A DNA stretch of 64,000 nt from Psychromonas ossibalaenae ATCC BAA-1528 (GTDB lineage Bacteria; Pseudomonadota; Gammaproteobacteria; Enterobacterales; Psychromonadaceae). Numbering within the stretch: the first letter of the stretch is position 1; each line of letters starts with the position of its first letter. Shown piece after piece: positions 44,834 to 54,386 of the stretch. Below the pieces are notes generated by a model that was not told the origin of the DNA, searched no databases, and saw nothing but the letters and a program-made list of their open reading frames with translations. The stretch covers positions 1 to 64,000 of the forward strand of contig NZ_KB906990.1 of assembly GCF_000381745.1 (NCBI RefSeq), read 5' to 3'. A program made the translations under genes and the position numbers.

Positions 44834-45285
44834 CTTTTTTCCTTTTAATTGTAATTATCTTCCCGGCGCAGATTTAAGCATATGAATAAAAAAGGTGAAG
44901 AGCAGGTCAGTAATATCATTCTGTTAAGTTGATCTCCTTAACAAAAAAACCATAAAAAACACAGGTAGTTTGAAGTCAGACGTAATTTATAAAGAGCAAA
45001 AACATGAGCAGAGAGTTATATTTTTTATAGCAGCTGGTTTTAATAAATATTAATTATAATTAATCACACTGAAAGCCACACCTCCAAAAAAACAAAATAA
45101 AAACTTTAAATACAAAGACATAGGATTAAATCGCGATTTTTACCAGTAATATACCGTGTTAAAGAACATTCTTGATATATATCAGCTTTAACTAAAGCGA
45201 GTAAACGTTTACATTAAACCTTTAATGCAAAAACAGGTAAACGTTTACATTAAACCAACTTTGCATCTGATTGATTCTTTCCTCC
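44834..45285. other. amylase upstream region
   Basis: No gene is seen in 452 bases. The half nearest the amylase is AT-rich and could hold its promoter, and the far end carries the two palindromic operators. A poly-A/T patch at about 45085-45110 (AAAAAAACAAAATAAAAAC) is the only other visible feature. Confidence 0.5.
45201..45248. promoter_or_regulatory. paired LacI-family operators upstream of the amylase
   Basis: GTAAACGTTTAC is a perfect 12-base palindrome at 45201-45212 and 45237-45248, each followed by ATTAAACC; the copies are 36 bases apart. This is the operator shape used by LacI/GalR regulators. The pair lies 368-415 bases upstream of the amylase start and just past the pilin gene end, with the amylase the likely target. 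No LacI-family gene is in the window. Confidence 0.65.
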
Positions 45286-45840
45286 CTAATTAGGATCAGA
45301 GTCCGTAATAACGCTGCCGTCGCGTGAATCGTAATATATAGACAACGAAGGTAACGGGTTGTAGACAAAACGACATTGGTCCGGTGAGATATACGTAACT
45401 AAATAGTCTGAATCAGCCTTATCTGAAGAAAGCGATACGGTAGGTCCGTCTTCTAAAACCGTGATCCAGACCGAAATACAGTCTTCGGTATTATCTAGTC
45501 TTGGGCTTGTTTCTACAGGAGGCCAACTCTGAGCAGGCCAGCCCCACTGGTTAATGTCTAACTGTCCATCCACACCCGTTCCATATACCTGTAAATTATC
45601 TACAGGTCCAGAGCCGCCCGTAGAAATCCATTTCATATTAGCCAGATTAACCGCGGCAGAAAAAGCACCGCCAGTGGATTTTACAACTGCGGCATGTGCA
45701 TCCTCGCTCATATCAAAAAACTTCGGCAGTGCAGTCGCGGCTAATATGCCGAGAATGACAATAACAACCACAAGTTCAATAAGAGTAAACCCTCGTACTT
45801 TATTTATAGTGTCGCTTTTATTACACATACTGCTGTCCAT
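45286..45840 (-). CDS. type IV prepilin, MSHA-like
   Basis: A 184-residue prepilin. The class III-type leader of 17 residues ends in VRG, followed by FTLIELVVVIVILGILAATALPKFFDMSEDAH with Glu at +5: the mature N-methylated pilin helix. The body (ANMKWISTGG, DNTEDCISVWITVLED) has two widely spaced cysteines, like MshA/MshB pilins. ATG 45840 follows GAGAGATAT. No other msh gene is near, so this is a lone pilin gene or minor pilin whose machinery lies elsewhere. Confidence 0.85.
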   Translation of the reverse strand: MDSSMCNKSDTINKVRGFTLIELVVVIVILGILAATALPKFFDMSEDAHAAVVKSTGGAFSAAVNLANMKWISTGGSGPVDNLQVYGTGVDGQLDINQWGWPAQSWPPVETSPRLDNTEDCISVWITVLEDGPTVSLSSDKADSDYLVTYISPDQCRFVYNPLPSLSIYYDSRDGSVITDSDPN

Positions 45841-46542
45841 GATATCTCTCTATATATAATTTTAGCGTTTTACAGAAACTTTTCTTAAATTTATTCTATT
45901 CAATTAAGCAGCAGACAATCGCCGTTAATACAGTTAATGATTTGATGACTGTATTAACGAACTGTAGCTTTAATAACCTGCACAGAAGACTAAAGCTTAT
46001 TAACAATTAAAACGATAGTTTTATTTTGACTGTTCAGTAGCGTTTTGAAACTCAGTACCACCAAAAAATTAACTGTCATCTACTGATGAGAAGCTGATGG
46101 ACACTAGTATAACAATTAAATATACTATGTCGGTTAGCATTATTAATTGCTTTTACCATCCATCTTAACCTTAAAAATAACAAACACACATAAACTCTCA
46201 GTTACAGAAAAAACACCATCCAAACTTAGCCTTACAATATATTTTACCAACAAACCAATGCCATTTAAACGATTAAATTCAAGTAGATATGACAATTTCA
46301 TGACTAAGCGGCACCACTTTGCAGCATTACCTTTTCAACACACTCCCGACAGCCTGCCAATCAATCTTATATCACTATGCAGCACCATATAGCGGCAACA
46401 TTTAGCGGCATGACGCCGTAATACATTTCCCTGTCAGTACCACGCATATACTGTTATGACTAATTAATAACCTGTTGCGCTATGGCAGGCTAGTTTGTTA
46501 TAAAAGTATTTCCGATAAACGAACCTGTCTCATGGAGAATTT
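45841..46542. other. AT-rich gap without recognised gene
   Basis: No gene could be supported in 702 bases. The plus frame 46147-46392 (81 codons) has no ribosome site or recognisable family and is probably chance. A promoter for the MatP-like gene is expected in the last 150 bases, where TTGCGC and TTATAAAAG-like boxes can be read around 46475-46505. Confidence 0.4.
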
Positions 46543-47130
46543 ATGCATGCAGCGACGAGTTATATACCTAAAGAATTTAAGTGGAATGAAAGTAATATTA
46601 ACTGGCTGAAAAGTTACCTGATTCAGAAAACCCCCCTTCTCAACCAGATAAGCAGCGGTATTGGTATCGATATTCACAATCTCAATTTACTGCGCTTTAA
46701 TGAATTATGTGAGCTGCTTGATAAATCTGCAGAAGGCCGTGAATTAAGAACACGTTTGTTTAAAGCCTGGCGAAGCAAGAAATCTAGGGACAGTAACAAC
46801 GGAAAAAAACTGTTTACCTTTAATCTGGATATCCAGGCCGGCATTCAACTGAAAAAGCTGGCTAAAAACCGTACCATCAACGGTACTCTTGAAGATTTAA
46901 TATACGGTACTTATCAATCCGAAGAAATTAAGCGAAGCGAAGCAAAACAGTTGAAAGCCGAACAACAAGAGGTTAGGCAGCGAGAAGCGGACAAAAAGGA
47001 ACTCGAAGATGAAGCAGCCAAAAATTATGATGTAAAAGAACTGGCAGGCCAGGAAAAATCAGAATTAATCCGCACTATATTAAAATTACATAAACAGCTT
47101 AGAGATTATGAAAAACAGCTTGATGAGTAG
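46543..47130 (+). CDS. MatP-like ribbon-helix-helix DNA-binding protein
   Basis: A 195-residue protein. The middle (about 70-125) reads RLFKAWRSKKSRDSNNGKKLFTFNLDIQAGIQLKKLAKNRTINGTLEDLIYG. It parallels the MatP core, where a basic RARRKRHF stretch leads into the ribbon strand and helices [31 protein letters not shown]. The tail (125-195) is a charged coiled coil. E. coli MatP has about 150 residues, so the tail is longer here. DNA binding is likely; a role in Ter macrodomain organisation is speculative. The gene is transcribed alone after an AT-rich gap. Confidence 0.55.
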   Translation: MHAATSYIPKEFKWNESNINWLKSYLIQKTPLLNQISSGIGIDIHNLNLLRFNELCELLDKSAEGRELRTRLFKAWRSKKSRDSNNGKKLFTFNLDIQAGIQLKKLAKNRTINGTLEDLIYGTYQSEEIKRSEAKQLKAEQQEVRQREADKKELEDEAAKNYDVKELAGQEKSELIRTILKLHKQLRDYEKQLDE

Positions 47131-47210
47131 CTGCATATTAGAAACGAGGTTAACTAATTAGTGTTGCATTAAAGCAGTCAGACTGATCAGGCATTTATAA
47201 TTCTACGCAT

Positions 47211-47243
47211 AAAAAAGCAGGCGCTAGTTTCAATAGCCCCTGC
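47211..47243 (-). terminator. rho-independent terminator after the chemoreceptor
   Basis: On the minus strand GCAGGGGCTA...TAGCGCCTGC forms a stem of nine to ten pairs, followed by six T residues. It lies 20 bases past the chemoreceptor stop. Confidence 0.85.
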
Positions 47244-47260
47244 TCTTTGGTTGATAAACA

Positions 47261-49213
47261 TTACTCCGTTTTAAACTGACTGACATGTGCGGTAAGCTGG
47301 TCTGATAACTCCTCAAGTGACTGTGCGTGTTTCCCAGCTTCAGAAGAAGCGGCATTCGCTTCATTGGCACCGGTTTGAATTTCTACCACATTACGGTTTA
47401 TCTCTTCTGCAACAAGATGCTGCTCCTCTGCCGAAGTCGCAATTTGAGTTGTCATGTCGCGAATTGTTTTGACCGACAGCTGAATGGACTCAAAAATAGA
47501 CTCGGTAGATGCCGTATGCTCAGCAGTTTGTTTTGAATGAACCATGCTGCTTGATAATTTACTTGCGACAACTTCTGTGCGCTGACGTAAACTGCTTAAA
47601 CGCTGATCTATCTCCTGCGTAGACTCAGCTGTGCGCCCTGCCAGAGTTCGCACTTCATCTGCGACTACAGCAAAGCCCCTTCCCTGTTCTCCAGCTCTCG
47701 CAGCCTCAATAGCCGCATTTAGCGCAAGCAGGTTGGTCTGTTCGGCAATTCCCCGAATTGTATCTAAAATAACCGTAATATTATTCGACTCTTCTGCAAG
47801 TTCAGCCATTGCCTCGTTAGATTCCGCTAGAATATTTTCCAGCGATGCTACAGCATCAACTGTTCCCTGAATTAACTCCCTGCCTTGATCGACCTGCTGG
47901 TCGCCGTTATCGGCAGCAGAAGCGGCTTCGGTACAGTTTAATGCAACTTCATTAGCTGTTGCGACCATTTCATGAAATGCCGTAGTAACCTGATCTATTG
48001 AGGCAAGCTGATTATGAGATACCACATCCACTTCCGCAGATGCATTTCTAGCCTGCGTTGAGATGCTGTTCATTTCCTTACTGGTGGCAGTCACTTTGCT
48101 GACAATCTGATAAATATTACTGATAAAGGTGTTAAATGCACTGGCCATTTCACCAGATTCATCTTTTGTTTTAATATCAAGTCGACGGGTTAAATCTCCT
48201 TCTCCCGAAGCAATATCCTGCAGCCCTTCTGTTATTGCACTCATGGGTTTAGTGATCATACCCGATAACCAGAATCCAGCAGCAATAAATATCAGCAGCA
48301 ATATAGCACTGATAAACAGCATTTTGCTAGTCATGCTGTTTGCCTGCGCATACACCTCATCGGTATTTACCAGGCCGATAAATTTCCATCCCAGATCCGG
48401 AGATACATAAATATTTGCAAACCACTCACTACCGTCAAGTTCAATAGGATGCAGCCCCTGAGGTAGATTTGCCAGATCAGCATAAGCGCCTCCCAGCGAG
48501 TTAAGCTGTTTGAAATTATGATCCGGGTTGCGCGGATCAGCTAAAACGTTACCGGTATCTTCTACCAGAATGACATAACCAGATTCGGCAAAAGTCACAT
48601 TTTTTACCATTTCAGTAAGCTTTGACAAAGTAACATCCACACCTACAGTACCAAACGATCCGTCCTTTCCTTCAAAGCGCTGCAGATAATCAAGCAGCGG
48701 CGTTCCTGTTACTGAATCAGCATAAGCCGGCACACGAACTGGTGTCGTTGAATTAATTGAGCTGGTATACCAGGGACGCACGCGAGGATCATAGTGATCC
48801 GCACTTTTACTGGTCGGCCACTGAATATAACCGCCATGATCCATACCAAGATAAACGTAAGCAAGATCCGGCCGGGCTTCCCCGAAAGCAGTCATCATTT
48901 CAAATGCAGTCGCCTCAACGGCAGAGTTACTCAGGGGCGTCATATCTTGTGAAGGCAAATCGACATAACTGATTACAGACTTGTCCAGCTGGCGTATCTG
49001 CATGACATTTGCCAGAAACCTGGCATCTTCAGCCAGGCCGTTTAGATAGAGCGTAAAAGCGGTATCAACATGGGTAATTTCAGAAGAGCTTGAATGCTGA
49101 AAAGATAAAACAGCATTATCACGAATACTCTTTATTGCGACTGCAGATAATAGCAGCACCGGAAATAATACACTTGCAGCAATAGCAAGCTGGAACTTAG
49201 TACGTATTTTCAT
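47261..49213 (-). CDS. methyl-accepting chemotaxis protein with dCache sensor
   Basis: A 650-residue chemoreceptor. One helix near the start (8-28), a periplasmic double-Cache sensor (about 35-275, with [22 protein letters not shown] and [11 protein letters not shown]), a second helix (about 290-312), HAMP (about 315-370), and a cytoplasmic signalling coil with the hairpin [37 protein letters not shown]. The C-terminus lacks a CheR-binding pentapeptide. Cache domains of this wording often bind amino acids or other small molecules; the ligand is not predictable here. It is transcribed alone. Confidence 0.92.
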   Translation of the reverse strand: MKIRTKFQLAIAASVLFPVLLLSAVAIKSIRDNAVLSFQHSSSSEITHVDTAFTLYLNGLAEDARFLANVMQIRQLDKSVISYVDLPSQDMTPLSNSAVEATAFEMMTAFGEARPDLAYVYLGMDHGGYIQWPTSKSADHYDPRVRPWYTSSINSTTPVRVPAYADSVTGTPLLDYLQRFEGKDGSFGTVGVDVTLSKLTEMVKNVTFAESGYVILVEDTGNVLADPRNPDHNFKQLNSLGGAYADLANLPQGLHPIELDGSEWFANIYVSPDLGWKFIGLVNTDEVYAQANSMTSKMLFISAILLLIFIAAGFWLSGMITKPMSAITEGLQDIASGEGDLTRRLDIKTKDESGEMASAFNTFISNIYQIVSKVTATSKEMNSISTQARNASAEVDVVSHNQLASIDQVTTAFHEMVATANEVALNCTEAASAADNGDQQVDQGRELIQGTVDAVASLENILAESNEAMAELAEESNNITVILDTIRGIAEQTNLLALNAAIEAARAGEQGRGFAVVADEVRTLAGRTAESTQEIDQRLSSLRQRTEVVASKLSSSMVHSKQTAEHTASTESIFESIQLSVKTIRDMTTQIATSAEEQHLVAEEINRNVVEIQTGANEANAASSEAGKHAQSLEELSDQLTAHVSQFKTE

Positions 49214-49513
49214 AGATTACCTTCTTCGAGTTACATCCTTTTATTGAGCTTTACAATTCTATTACAGCTGTTAACTCAACCCCTTTCTATAATTTTTAGA
49301 TTAGGATAAATGCACAGAATAACCAGTATTCGCACTGTTTTAGATCTGTACAGGAAAAAAAGCGCTAATCACCAGTTAACTTATGACAAAGCAGGTGTAC
49401 CTCAAAGTGTTGTAGACAACAGATAAAAATAAGGTTCGGCCGGAAATAGATTCTATTAAAGAGAGAGTTAAATACTTTGAAAACACTGCTTACTGTGAAA
49501 TATAAGCGTGCAT

Positions 49514-50086
49514 TTAAAGCACGGGTATATTGCTTATGCATTTATTAGGGGGTCTCTTAACTCTATATATATAAACAGGTGATTTATAAAAGTCATTCAG
49601 GCGGATCACTTTCACCGGCGTCCATGTGGGGAGCGCAAAATTATTGCTGATCAGATAATTAACCTTCCCCGGCTGTTCCGCCAGCTTTTTTTCGATTTTA
49701 TGCATAGCCTTCGGTTCTAAATAGCAGATTAATAGTGAAGCTTCATAAAAATCTGCCTTATAAAAATCCTGCTTATACAAAGTTAAATTTTTCAAACCCA
49801 GGCATTTTCTGATTATTTTAGTTGTTAACCAGGGTAATAAAGACAGCTCATAACCGATTACTTGTCTTTGCGGGTATCTGCGCGCCAGACGTATAACCAG
49901 ATTGCCCCAACCGCAGCCCAAATCTACTACTGTACCAGTGCTGCTTTCATCGATCAGCTGACTTACTGCTTTAAACGCTGTGCTTGAGCTTGGCATGGGG
50001 GATATGCCTAATTTTATGGTGTTATAGATAATAGAAATAGTCATTAACAACAGTAATGAAAACAATGAAATATAAAAAAACGGCAC
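49514..50086 (-). CDS. class I SAM-dependent methyltransferase
   Basis: A 190-residue protein with an N-terminal helix (1-28, hydrophobic, probably membrane-anchoring) and a SAM-binding Rossmann fold: GTVVDLGCGWGNLVIRLARRYPQRQVIGYELSLLPW. Later ASLLICYLEPKAM is the fourth strand of the fold. Substrate unknown. The gene is isolated in an otherwise gene-poor region, with gaps of 300 and 637 bases on its two sides. Confidence 0.75.
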   Translation of the reverse strand: MPFFYISLFSLLLLMTISIIYNTIKLGISPMPSSSTAFKAVSQLIDESSTGTVVDLGCGWGNLVIRLARRYPQRQVIGYELSLLPWLTTKIIRKCLGLKNLTLYKQDFYKADFYEASLLICYLEPKAMHKIEKKLAEQPGKVNYLISNNFALPTWTPVKVIRLNDFYKSPVYIYRVKRPPNKCISNIPVL

Positions 50087-50723
50087 AATAAAGATCTCTT
50101 CTGTTGAAGTGAAAAGTCTAATAATTCTTCAGCCTATTATTAACCATAAAATAGATAATGCAGATTTTTATCTTTAAAAAATCAGTACTATTTTATTACT
50201 GTGAATTCAGTCGCTTAACTCTCAGAAGTGTTTACATATGAAAACGCCGAAAGTCCCCTGTTTACAATTAAACATGGAAAGACGGGGATGTGGGAGCCGT
50301 TAACCTTTTTTAAACGTGATGGTTTTGCTGTACATATGATGCAGAACTACGATCTGTAGAGAATTCTTAGTCAAATAATTTAATCCGCAGCTACTGGTTA
50401 ACCTGCCGTATAATTTGCTGTTTACTGTTTAAAACAGACAACAAATTCAATAGAGGAGACAGTGACGGAGTTATCTTTTTACACAGCCAGTTACGCAGGG
50501 AGGCACAAAATAATGTATTTCAAATCAAGGGATATGATCAGACACATACTTCAATAATAAACAGTGAAATAATGTCTGCTGATTTACTCCAATTATTTTT
50601 ATTATCAGAATAACCATAACAGAACGGCTGATAAAGAAAGGCCGTTACTATGTACGCTAAAAAAGCAGATTATGTAACGGCCGGGCACCTATAACCGAGA
50701 GAGCCCGGTTATCAAAGATACTT
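50087..50723. other. gene-poor gap
   Basis: No gene supported in 637 bases. An open frame near 50370-50612 encodes about 80 codons without an ATG, GTG or TTG start, so it was not called. GGCCGTTAC (about 50641) and GTAACGGCC (about 50677) form a stem with a loop of about 27 bases, perhaps a terminator for the AAA-like gene on the minus strand. Confidence 0.4.
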
Positions 50724-51182
50724 TTACACGCTGGGAAAACGGATAACAACATCTACTTTTGATGACATAGCAGCAGTTAATGTCTGCGCTTTTTCAGTCG
50801 CTAAAATTACTATACCGTTGTGTTTTGCGATGTTCTTAAATAAATTATTAATATCAAAACTGCTTTCTTGTTCATGCGAATTTCGAACGGCAGTTTTTCT
50901 CTCAAATAACAGATCTGTTTTGTCAAATTGTATTATATCTCTACTGCTTCGAGCTTTGCTGAATAACTCAGCAACATGAGATTCCGATTGCTTATCTGCA
51001 ACCGCGCTCGATAACTCCACCTCTTTACTGGTATAAGTTCTAATATCATTGGTTGCTGCACTAAGATCACTCGGGGAAGCACCGTTAAATGTGATCAGGA
51101 AACGTCTCGGATGAGTAGAGTGCTGAGGCAAATCTTGTAAAAAGCGATTATAGCTTTTGCTGAGGTATTCTATGATTATCAT
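50724..51182 (-). CDS. stand-alone degenerate AAA+ ATPase domain
   Basis: A 152-residue protein. DIIQFDKTDLLFERKTAVRNSHEQESSFDINNLFKNIAKHNGIVILATEKAQTLTAAMSSKVDVVIRFPSV follows the AAA+ Walker B-to-arginine-finger stretch found in Cdc48-like ATPases (ILFFDEADALFGKR...LLQRIEEYDGLVILATN...RFDFVVEFP). The Walker B acid is changed: FDKTD replaces FDEAD. The upstream RRFLITFNGASPSDLSAA stands where GPPGTGKT is expected, so nucleotide binding is probably lost. Function is unknown; a regulatory partner of an active AAA+ protein is a guess. The gene stands alone. Confidence 0.65.
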   Translation of the reverse strand: MIIIEYLSKSYNRFLQDLPQHSTHPRRFLITFNGASPSDLSAATNDIRTYTSKEVELSSAVADKQSESHVAELFSKARSSRDIIQFDKTDLLFERKTAVRNSHEQESSFDINNLFKNIAKHNGIVILATEKAQTLTAAMSSKVDVVIRFPSV

Positions 51183-51407
51183 TTTGTATCCATCTGCTTG
51201 ATGCTAAAGCATCATATTGTATGTAGTTGTATTTTAAAACAGCTTCTAAGCGCAGTTTAACAGTTTATTGAGCAAAAAGTTTAAATTAACTGTTTTGCAT
51301 TCAGCTTAATATTCGCGCTTTACTGCTACTATTAATGAATGATCTTATATATCTTATTTTTCCTCAGACAATATACACAAGGTCAGAGATAAGAACAGGC
51401 AGGGAAT

Positions 51408-52529
51408 ATGATCACTAAATTAGCGGATGTAGAAATTAACGAGCAAATGCATTTTCGTGCCAATAAAGACATTGTCAGCCGCTCTTTTAACGGCACCTTC
51501 ATCTATTTACTTGTCTGGTTTGCTCTGATTACTCCTACTCAATTCTACAGCAGTGCCCCCTCTATCTGCCTTGCCTTTACTTCGATTTTTATTTTCCTTT
51601 CTTTATCCCGCATTGCTTTAACACTGAATTTTGAACGATTATTTAAAAAACAACCTAGATTATGGAGACAATTATTCCCCCCTTTAGTATGGGGCTCAGC
51701 CTTAAGCTGGGGCGTTTTATGTGCAATGGCTTTAGTGCTTCCCATTTTTGAGCCCATTTCCTTAGCTGTCATTATTTCTACCGCCGGTTTTTGCGGCGGC
51801 GGAGTGGCGGCCTTAGTTCCTGATCGTTCTTTAACTATCGGACTTATTGCAGGCTACCTGCTTCCGTCAATTATTACCTTATTATTTTTTAACACTCAAT
51901 CTGTTTCAATCCTGCTGCTTTTTATTATTTTTGCTGTTGGAATGTTCATTGTGACAAAAATCCAATACAAAGAGTACTGGCTGGGGCTATCATCGTATTT
52001 TATAGCAAAGGAGCAGGCCGAAAAGCTGAAGATGCTGAACACAATGGATGCTTTGACAGGCCTTAAAAATCGCGCTTTTTTTGATGATTATTTAACGCTT
52101 TCAATTAAAAAAGCAGTCCGTTCTCAATCTGCACTCTCTTTACTGCTTATCGATATCGATCACTTTAAAAAAATTAATGATAACTACGGGCATTTGGTGG
52201 GAGATGAATGTTTAAGGCAATTATCAATCTTATTAAAAAAGCAGGTTAAACGAGAAAATGATGTAGTCGCGCGTTATGGAGGAGAGGAATTTGCGGTAAT
52301 ACTACCTGATACGAGCAGGCAGGATACTTTAAACCTGGCTGAACAAATTAGAAATAGTGTTACTAATATGGTTTTTCGGCATAAGACGCTGGAGCTGCAT
52401 ATTACCATCAGTATCGGCATTTCCAATTCAACCCCCGCTTTTGATGAAAGCAAAGATGATTTTTTTGAAAAAGCAGATACTGCTTTATATCAAGCAAAAA
52501 ATGCAGGCAGAAATCAAGTCATTATGTAA
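51408..52529 (+). CDS. membrane diguanylate cyclase (GGDEF)
   Basis: Makes cyclic di-GMP. The 373-residue protein has about six helices in its first 185 residues (no recognised sensor name) and a GGDEF domain in its last 170. The active site is RYGGEEFAVILP with GGEEF at 291-295. The product-inhibition I-site RxxD is present as Arg282-Glu-Asn-Asp285, five residues ahead. The full set of residues suggests an active and feedback-controlled enzyme. ATG 51408 follows a weak GGCAGGGAAT. It is transcribed alone. Confidence 0.92.
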   Translation: MITKLADVEINEQMHFRANKDIVSRSFNGTFIYLLVWFALITPTQFYSSAPSICLAFTSIFIFLSLSRIALTLNFERLFKKQPRLWRQLFPPLVWGSALSWGVLCAMALVLPIFEPISLAVIISTAGFCGGGVAALVPDRSLTIGLIAGYLLPSIITLLFFNTQSVSILLLFIIFAVGMFIVTKIQYKEYWLGLSSYFIAKEQAEKLKMLNTMDALTGLKNRAFFDDYLTLSIKKAVRSQSALSLLLIDIDHFKKINDNYGHLVGDECLRQLSILLKKQVKRENDVVARYGGEEFAVILPDTSRQDTLNLAEQIRNSVTNMVFRHKTLELHITISIGISNSTPAFDESKDDFFEKADTALYQAKNAGRNQVIM

Positions 52530-52949
52530 TGAGAACTGCATTCAAAAATTATTTTATCGCCATTCAATAGAGCCGCCCATATTCGCATTATCTAATGCGC
52601 CTCGATATTGAAGCTCACTCTGCTGTTAAAAACAAAGAAATCAGGGATGCAGAGCGCACCGTATTGTCTACCGACCATTTGTGTTTCATCAATCTGATAA
52701 GGCTAAGTCAAACCGTATTAAGCAGCACATACGGGCAGTGACTACAGATAAACATGATTAATAAACCTTTATCTCCAACTACAGGCTCATGGTATAACTT
52801 TTATCATCTGCATTTTGTAAAGTAAACTCAGCGTTTTTCCAACCAAAATCACAAAGCGGAGGTTCAAGTAACATGGTTTATTTTTCGAGCATAAAGCCTG
52901 AACTGCTTCCAGATCAGGCAGCTTTCATTGAGTAAAACCGTGGCTGGGA
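52530..52949. other. gap with a possible thioredoxin-like gene remnant
   Basis: No intact gene. On the minus strand, bases 52874 to about 52780 encode MLLEPPLCDFGWKNAEFTLQ and a little more before a stop, the wording of a peroxiredoxin/thioredoxin-type N-terminus. Nothing matching the rest of such a protein follows, so this is probably a remnant. The rest of the gap shows no feature. Confidence 0.35.
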
Positions 52950-53606
52950 TTATAAAACCTGCATCACCTGCCCGGCGGCTAAACGTGATTTAGGCAGTGC
53001 CGCATTATAATCTTCGACACTGTCATGATAACCAATCGCCAGTGCGACATCACAAGTATAGCCGCCTAACTCGTCAGCAAACATCTCACTGATCATGGCG
53101 CTGTCTATACCTTCCATGGTAGTGGAATCAATACCAAGACGCGCTAACACATGCAGTGTATTACCCAGTGCTAGATAGGTTTGAGCCTTAGTCCAGGAAG
53201 CATTGCGGCCTGTTTTATCGGTATTTAAATCCGCAAACGCAAAAGCGCCGAATGCTTGTTCACGATCTTGTGATTTTGTACGCTTTGCTGCAATATCGCT
53301 GTCAATTACTTTAGCATAATCTTTCCGTTTATATTCCGGGTTATATGCAAACAAAATAATATGCGAAGCGGCTTTGGCATGAGGCTGATTAAACTGAAAT
53401 TTATGCGCAAAAGTATCATGCAGGCGCTGCTTAGCCTGTTCACTTTCAATCACGATAAACTTCCATGGCTGAGAATTAATTGAAGAAGCAGACAAACGCA
53501 TTGCTTCATAAATCACCTCTAAATTCTGCTGCGATATACGTTTTGACGGGTCATATTTTTTTGCTGTATAGCGGTTTTGTAAATCGGTAATAATTGGGTG
53601 TGTCAT
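52950..53606 (-). CDS. NfsB-type nitroreductase
   Basis: FMN- and NAD(P)H-dependent reductase of 218 residues. Family wording: RYTAKKYDPSKRIS at the start, MRLSASSINSQPWKFIVIES, then GIDSTTMEGIDSAMISEMF and CDVALAIGYHDSVED. ATG 53606 has GGAGAGAG directly ahead and is preferred over 53630. A decayed monooxygenase gene sits immediately upstream on the same strand, and a LysR gene is divergent from that. The intact form of this set would be a small regulated operon. Substrates are probably quinones or nitroaromatics. Confidence 0.88.
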   Translation of the reverse strand: MTHPIITDLQNRYTAKKYDPSKRISQQNLEVIYEAMRLSASSINSQPWKFIVIESEQAKQRLHDTFAHKFQFNQPHAKAASHIILFAYNPEYKRKDYAKVIDSDIAAKRTKSQDREQAFGAFAFADLNTDKTGRNASWTKAQTYLALGNTLHVLARLGIDSTTMEGIDSAMISEMFADELGGYTCDVALAIGYHDSVEDYNAALPKSRLAAGQVMQVL

Positions 53607-53639
53607 ATCTCTCTCCAGTTTAACTCTCACTGTATACGG

Positions 53640-53958
53640 TCGTGACCGGTAGTACTTTCAGGTGCAGCCCTTGCTGTTTGCGTCATTCCATCTAATGCAA
53701 ACTCCTCAACCGTACCAGCGGCGGCAGCTATCTAATCAGCTAAGTACTGACTATCCATGTCTACCCGCTATAGTTCACGAATCGTCCAGTTTTCATAAAA
53801 TATCAAATGCACAGGATTATCATTATTCTGCTTTAAATAAGAATTAATGCAGCCTTGTTCAGCGCGAGTTATATCGAAAAGTTTAATACCTCAGCTTTAT
53901 CTAGTTCAATTTTTCCTGATTTTGCAGCAATGCCGACAACGATACTTAATGTAGTCAT
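53640..53958 (-). pseudogene. remnant of an antibiotic-biosynthesis-type monooxygenase (YgiN-like)
   Basis: ATG 53958, preceded by CAGGAGAATATT, starts MTTLSIVVGIAAKSGKIELDK, the start of the ABM/YgiN family. A deletion and frameshift near 53870 is followed by ITRAEQGCINSYLKQNNDNPVHLIFYENWTIREL in another frame, the conserved ABM core (EEGCL...FYENW). Stops at about 53770 and 53730 end any reading. The region then gives AAAGTVEEFALDGMTQT, the normal C-terminus. The gene was evidently whole once and has at least three lesions. It would have been the first gene of the nitroreductase operon. Confidence 0.75.
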
Positions 53959-54386
53959 AATATTCTCCTGTGTATTTATATTTGTGTTTACGTACTAAAC
54001 AATAGCGTTAGTTGCATCGTCTATAAACAGCCTGCTGTTTGAATTATTATCAAATTAAAATTGATAGTAGTAAAAACCTTCGAATACTTTTTCCAGGATA
54101 GTCCCACATAGCGACGCTATACATCTGCACTGGTTATTGCTCTCGCTAACTGCGCCTATAACTTGAAACACTTCATTAAATTTATCCGCACTAGTTATAA
54201 CTTCGATCAGTAAATCCCCCCACGGGTTGAGTTAACTAAAACTAATCTGTGCTTAACAGCTAAGTATCTGAAACTGCATTATTGATGTATCTCCAGTGTA
54301 TTATTGACTGATGTTAGTAGTTGAGGTTGATCAGGCATCTTTGAACAGTATAATATTTTAAATATTATCAAATTAGATTAGACAAT
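53959..54386. other. divergent control region of the LysR/monooxygenase pair
   Basis: 428 bases without a gene between the decayed monooxygenase and the LysR gene. LysR regulators usually bind such divergent intergenic DNA, so operators are expected. No palindrome was singled out with confidence. The last 30 bases (TTTTAAATATTATCAAATT) are AT-rich before ATG 54387. Confidence 0.4.

Noticed and set aside
46147-46392. 81-codon plus frame
   Set aside because: No ribosome site or family features in an AT-rich gap; likely chance.
50370-50612. About 80 open codons on the plus strand
   Set aside because: No usable start codon and no recognisable family; probably chance in AT-rich DNA.
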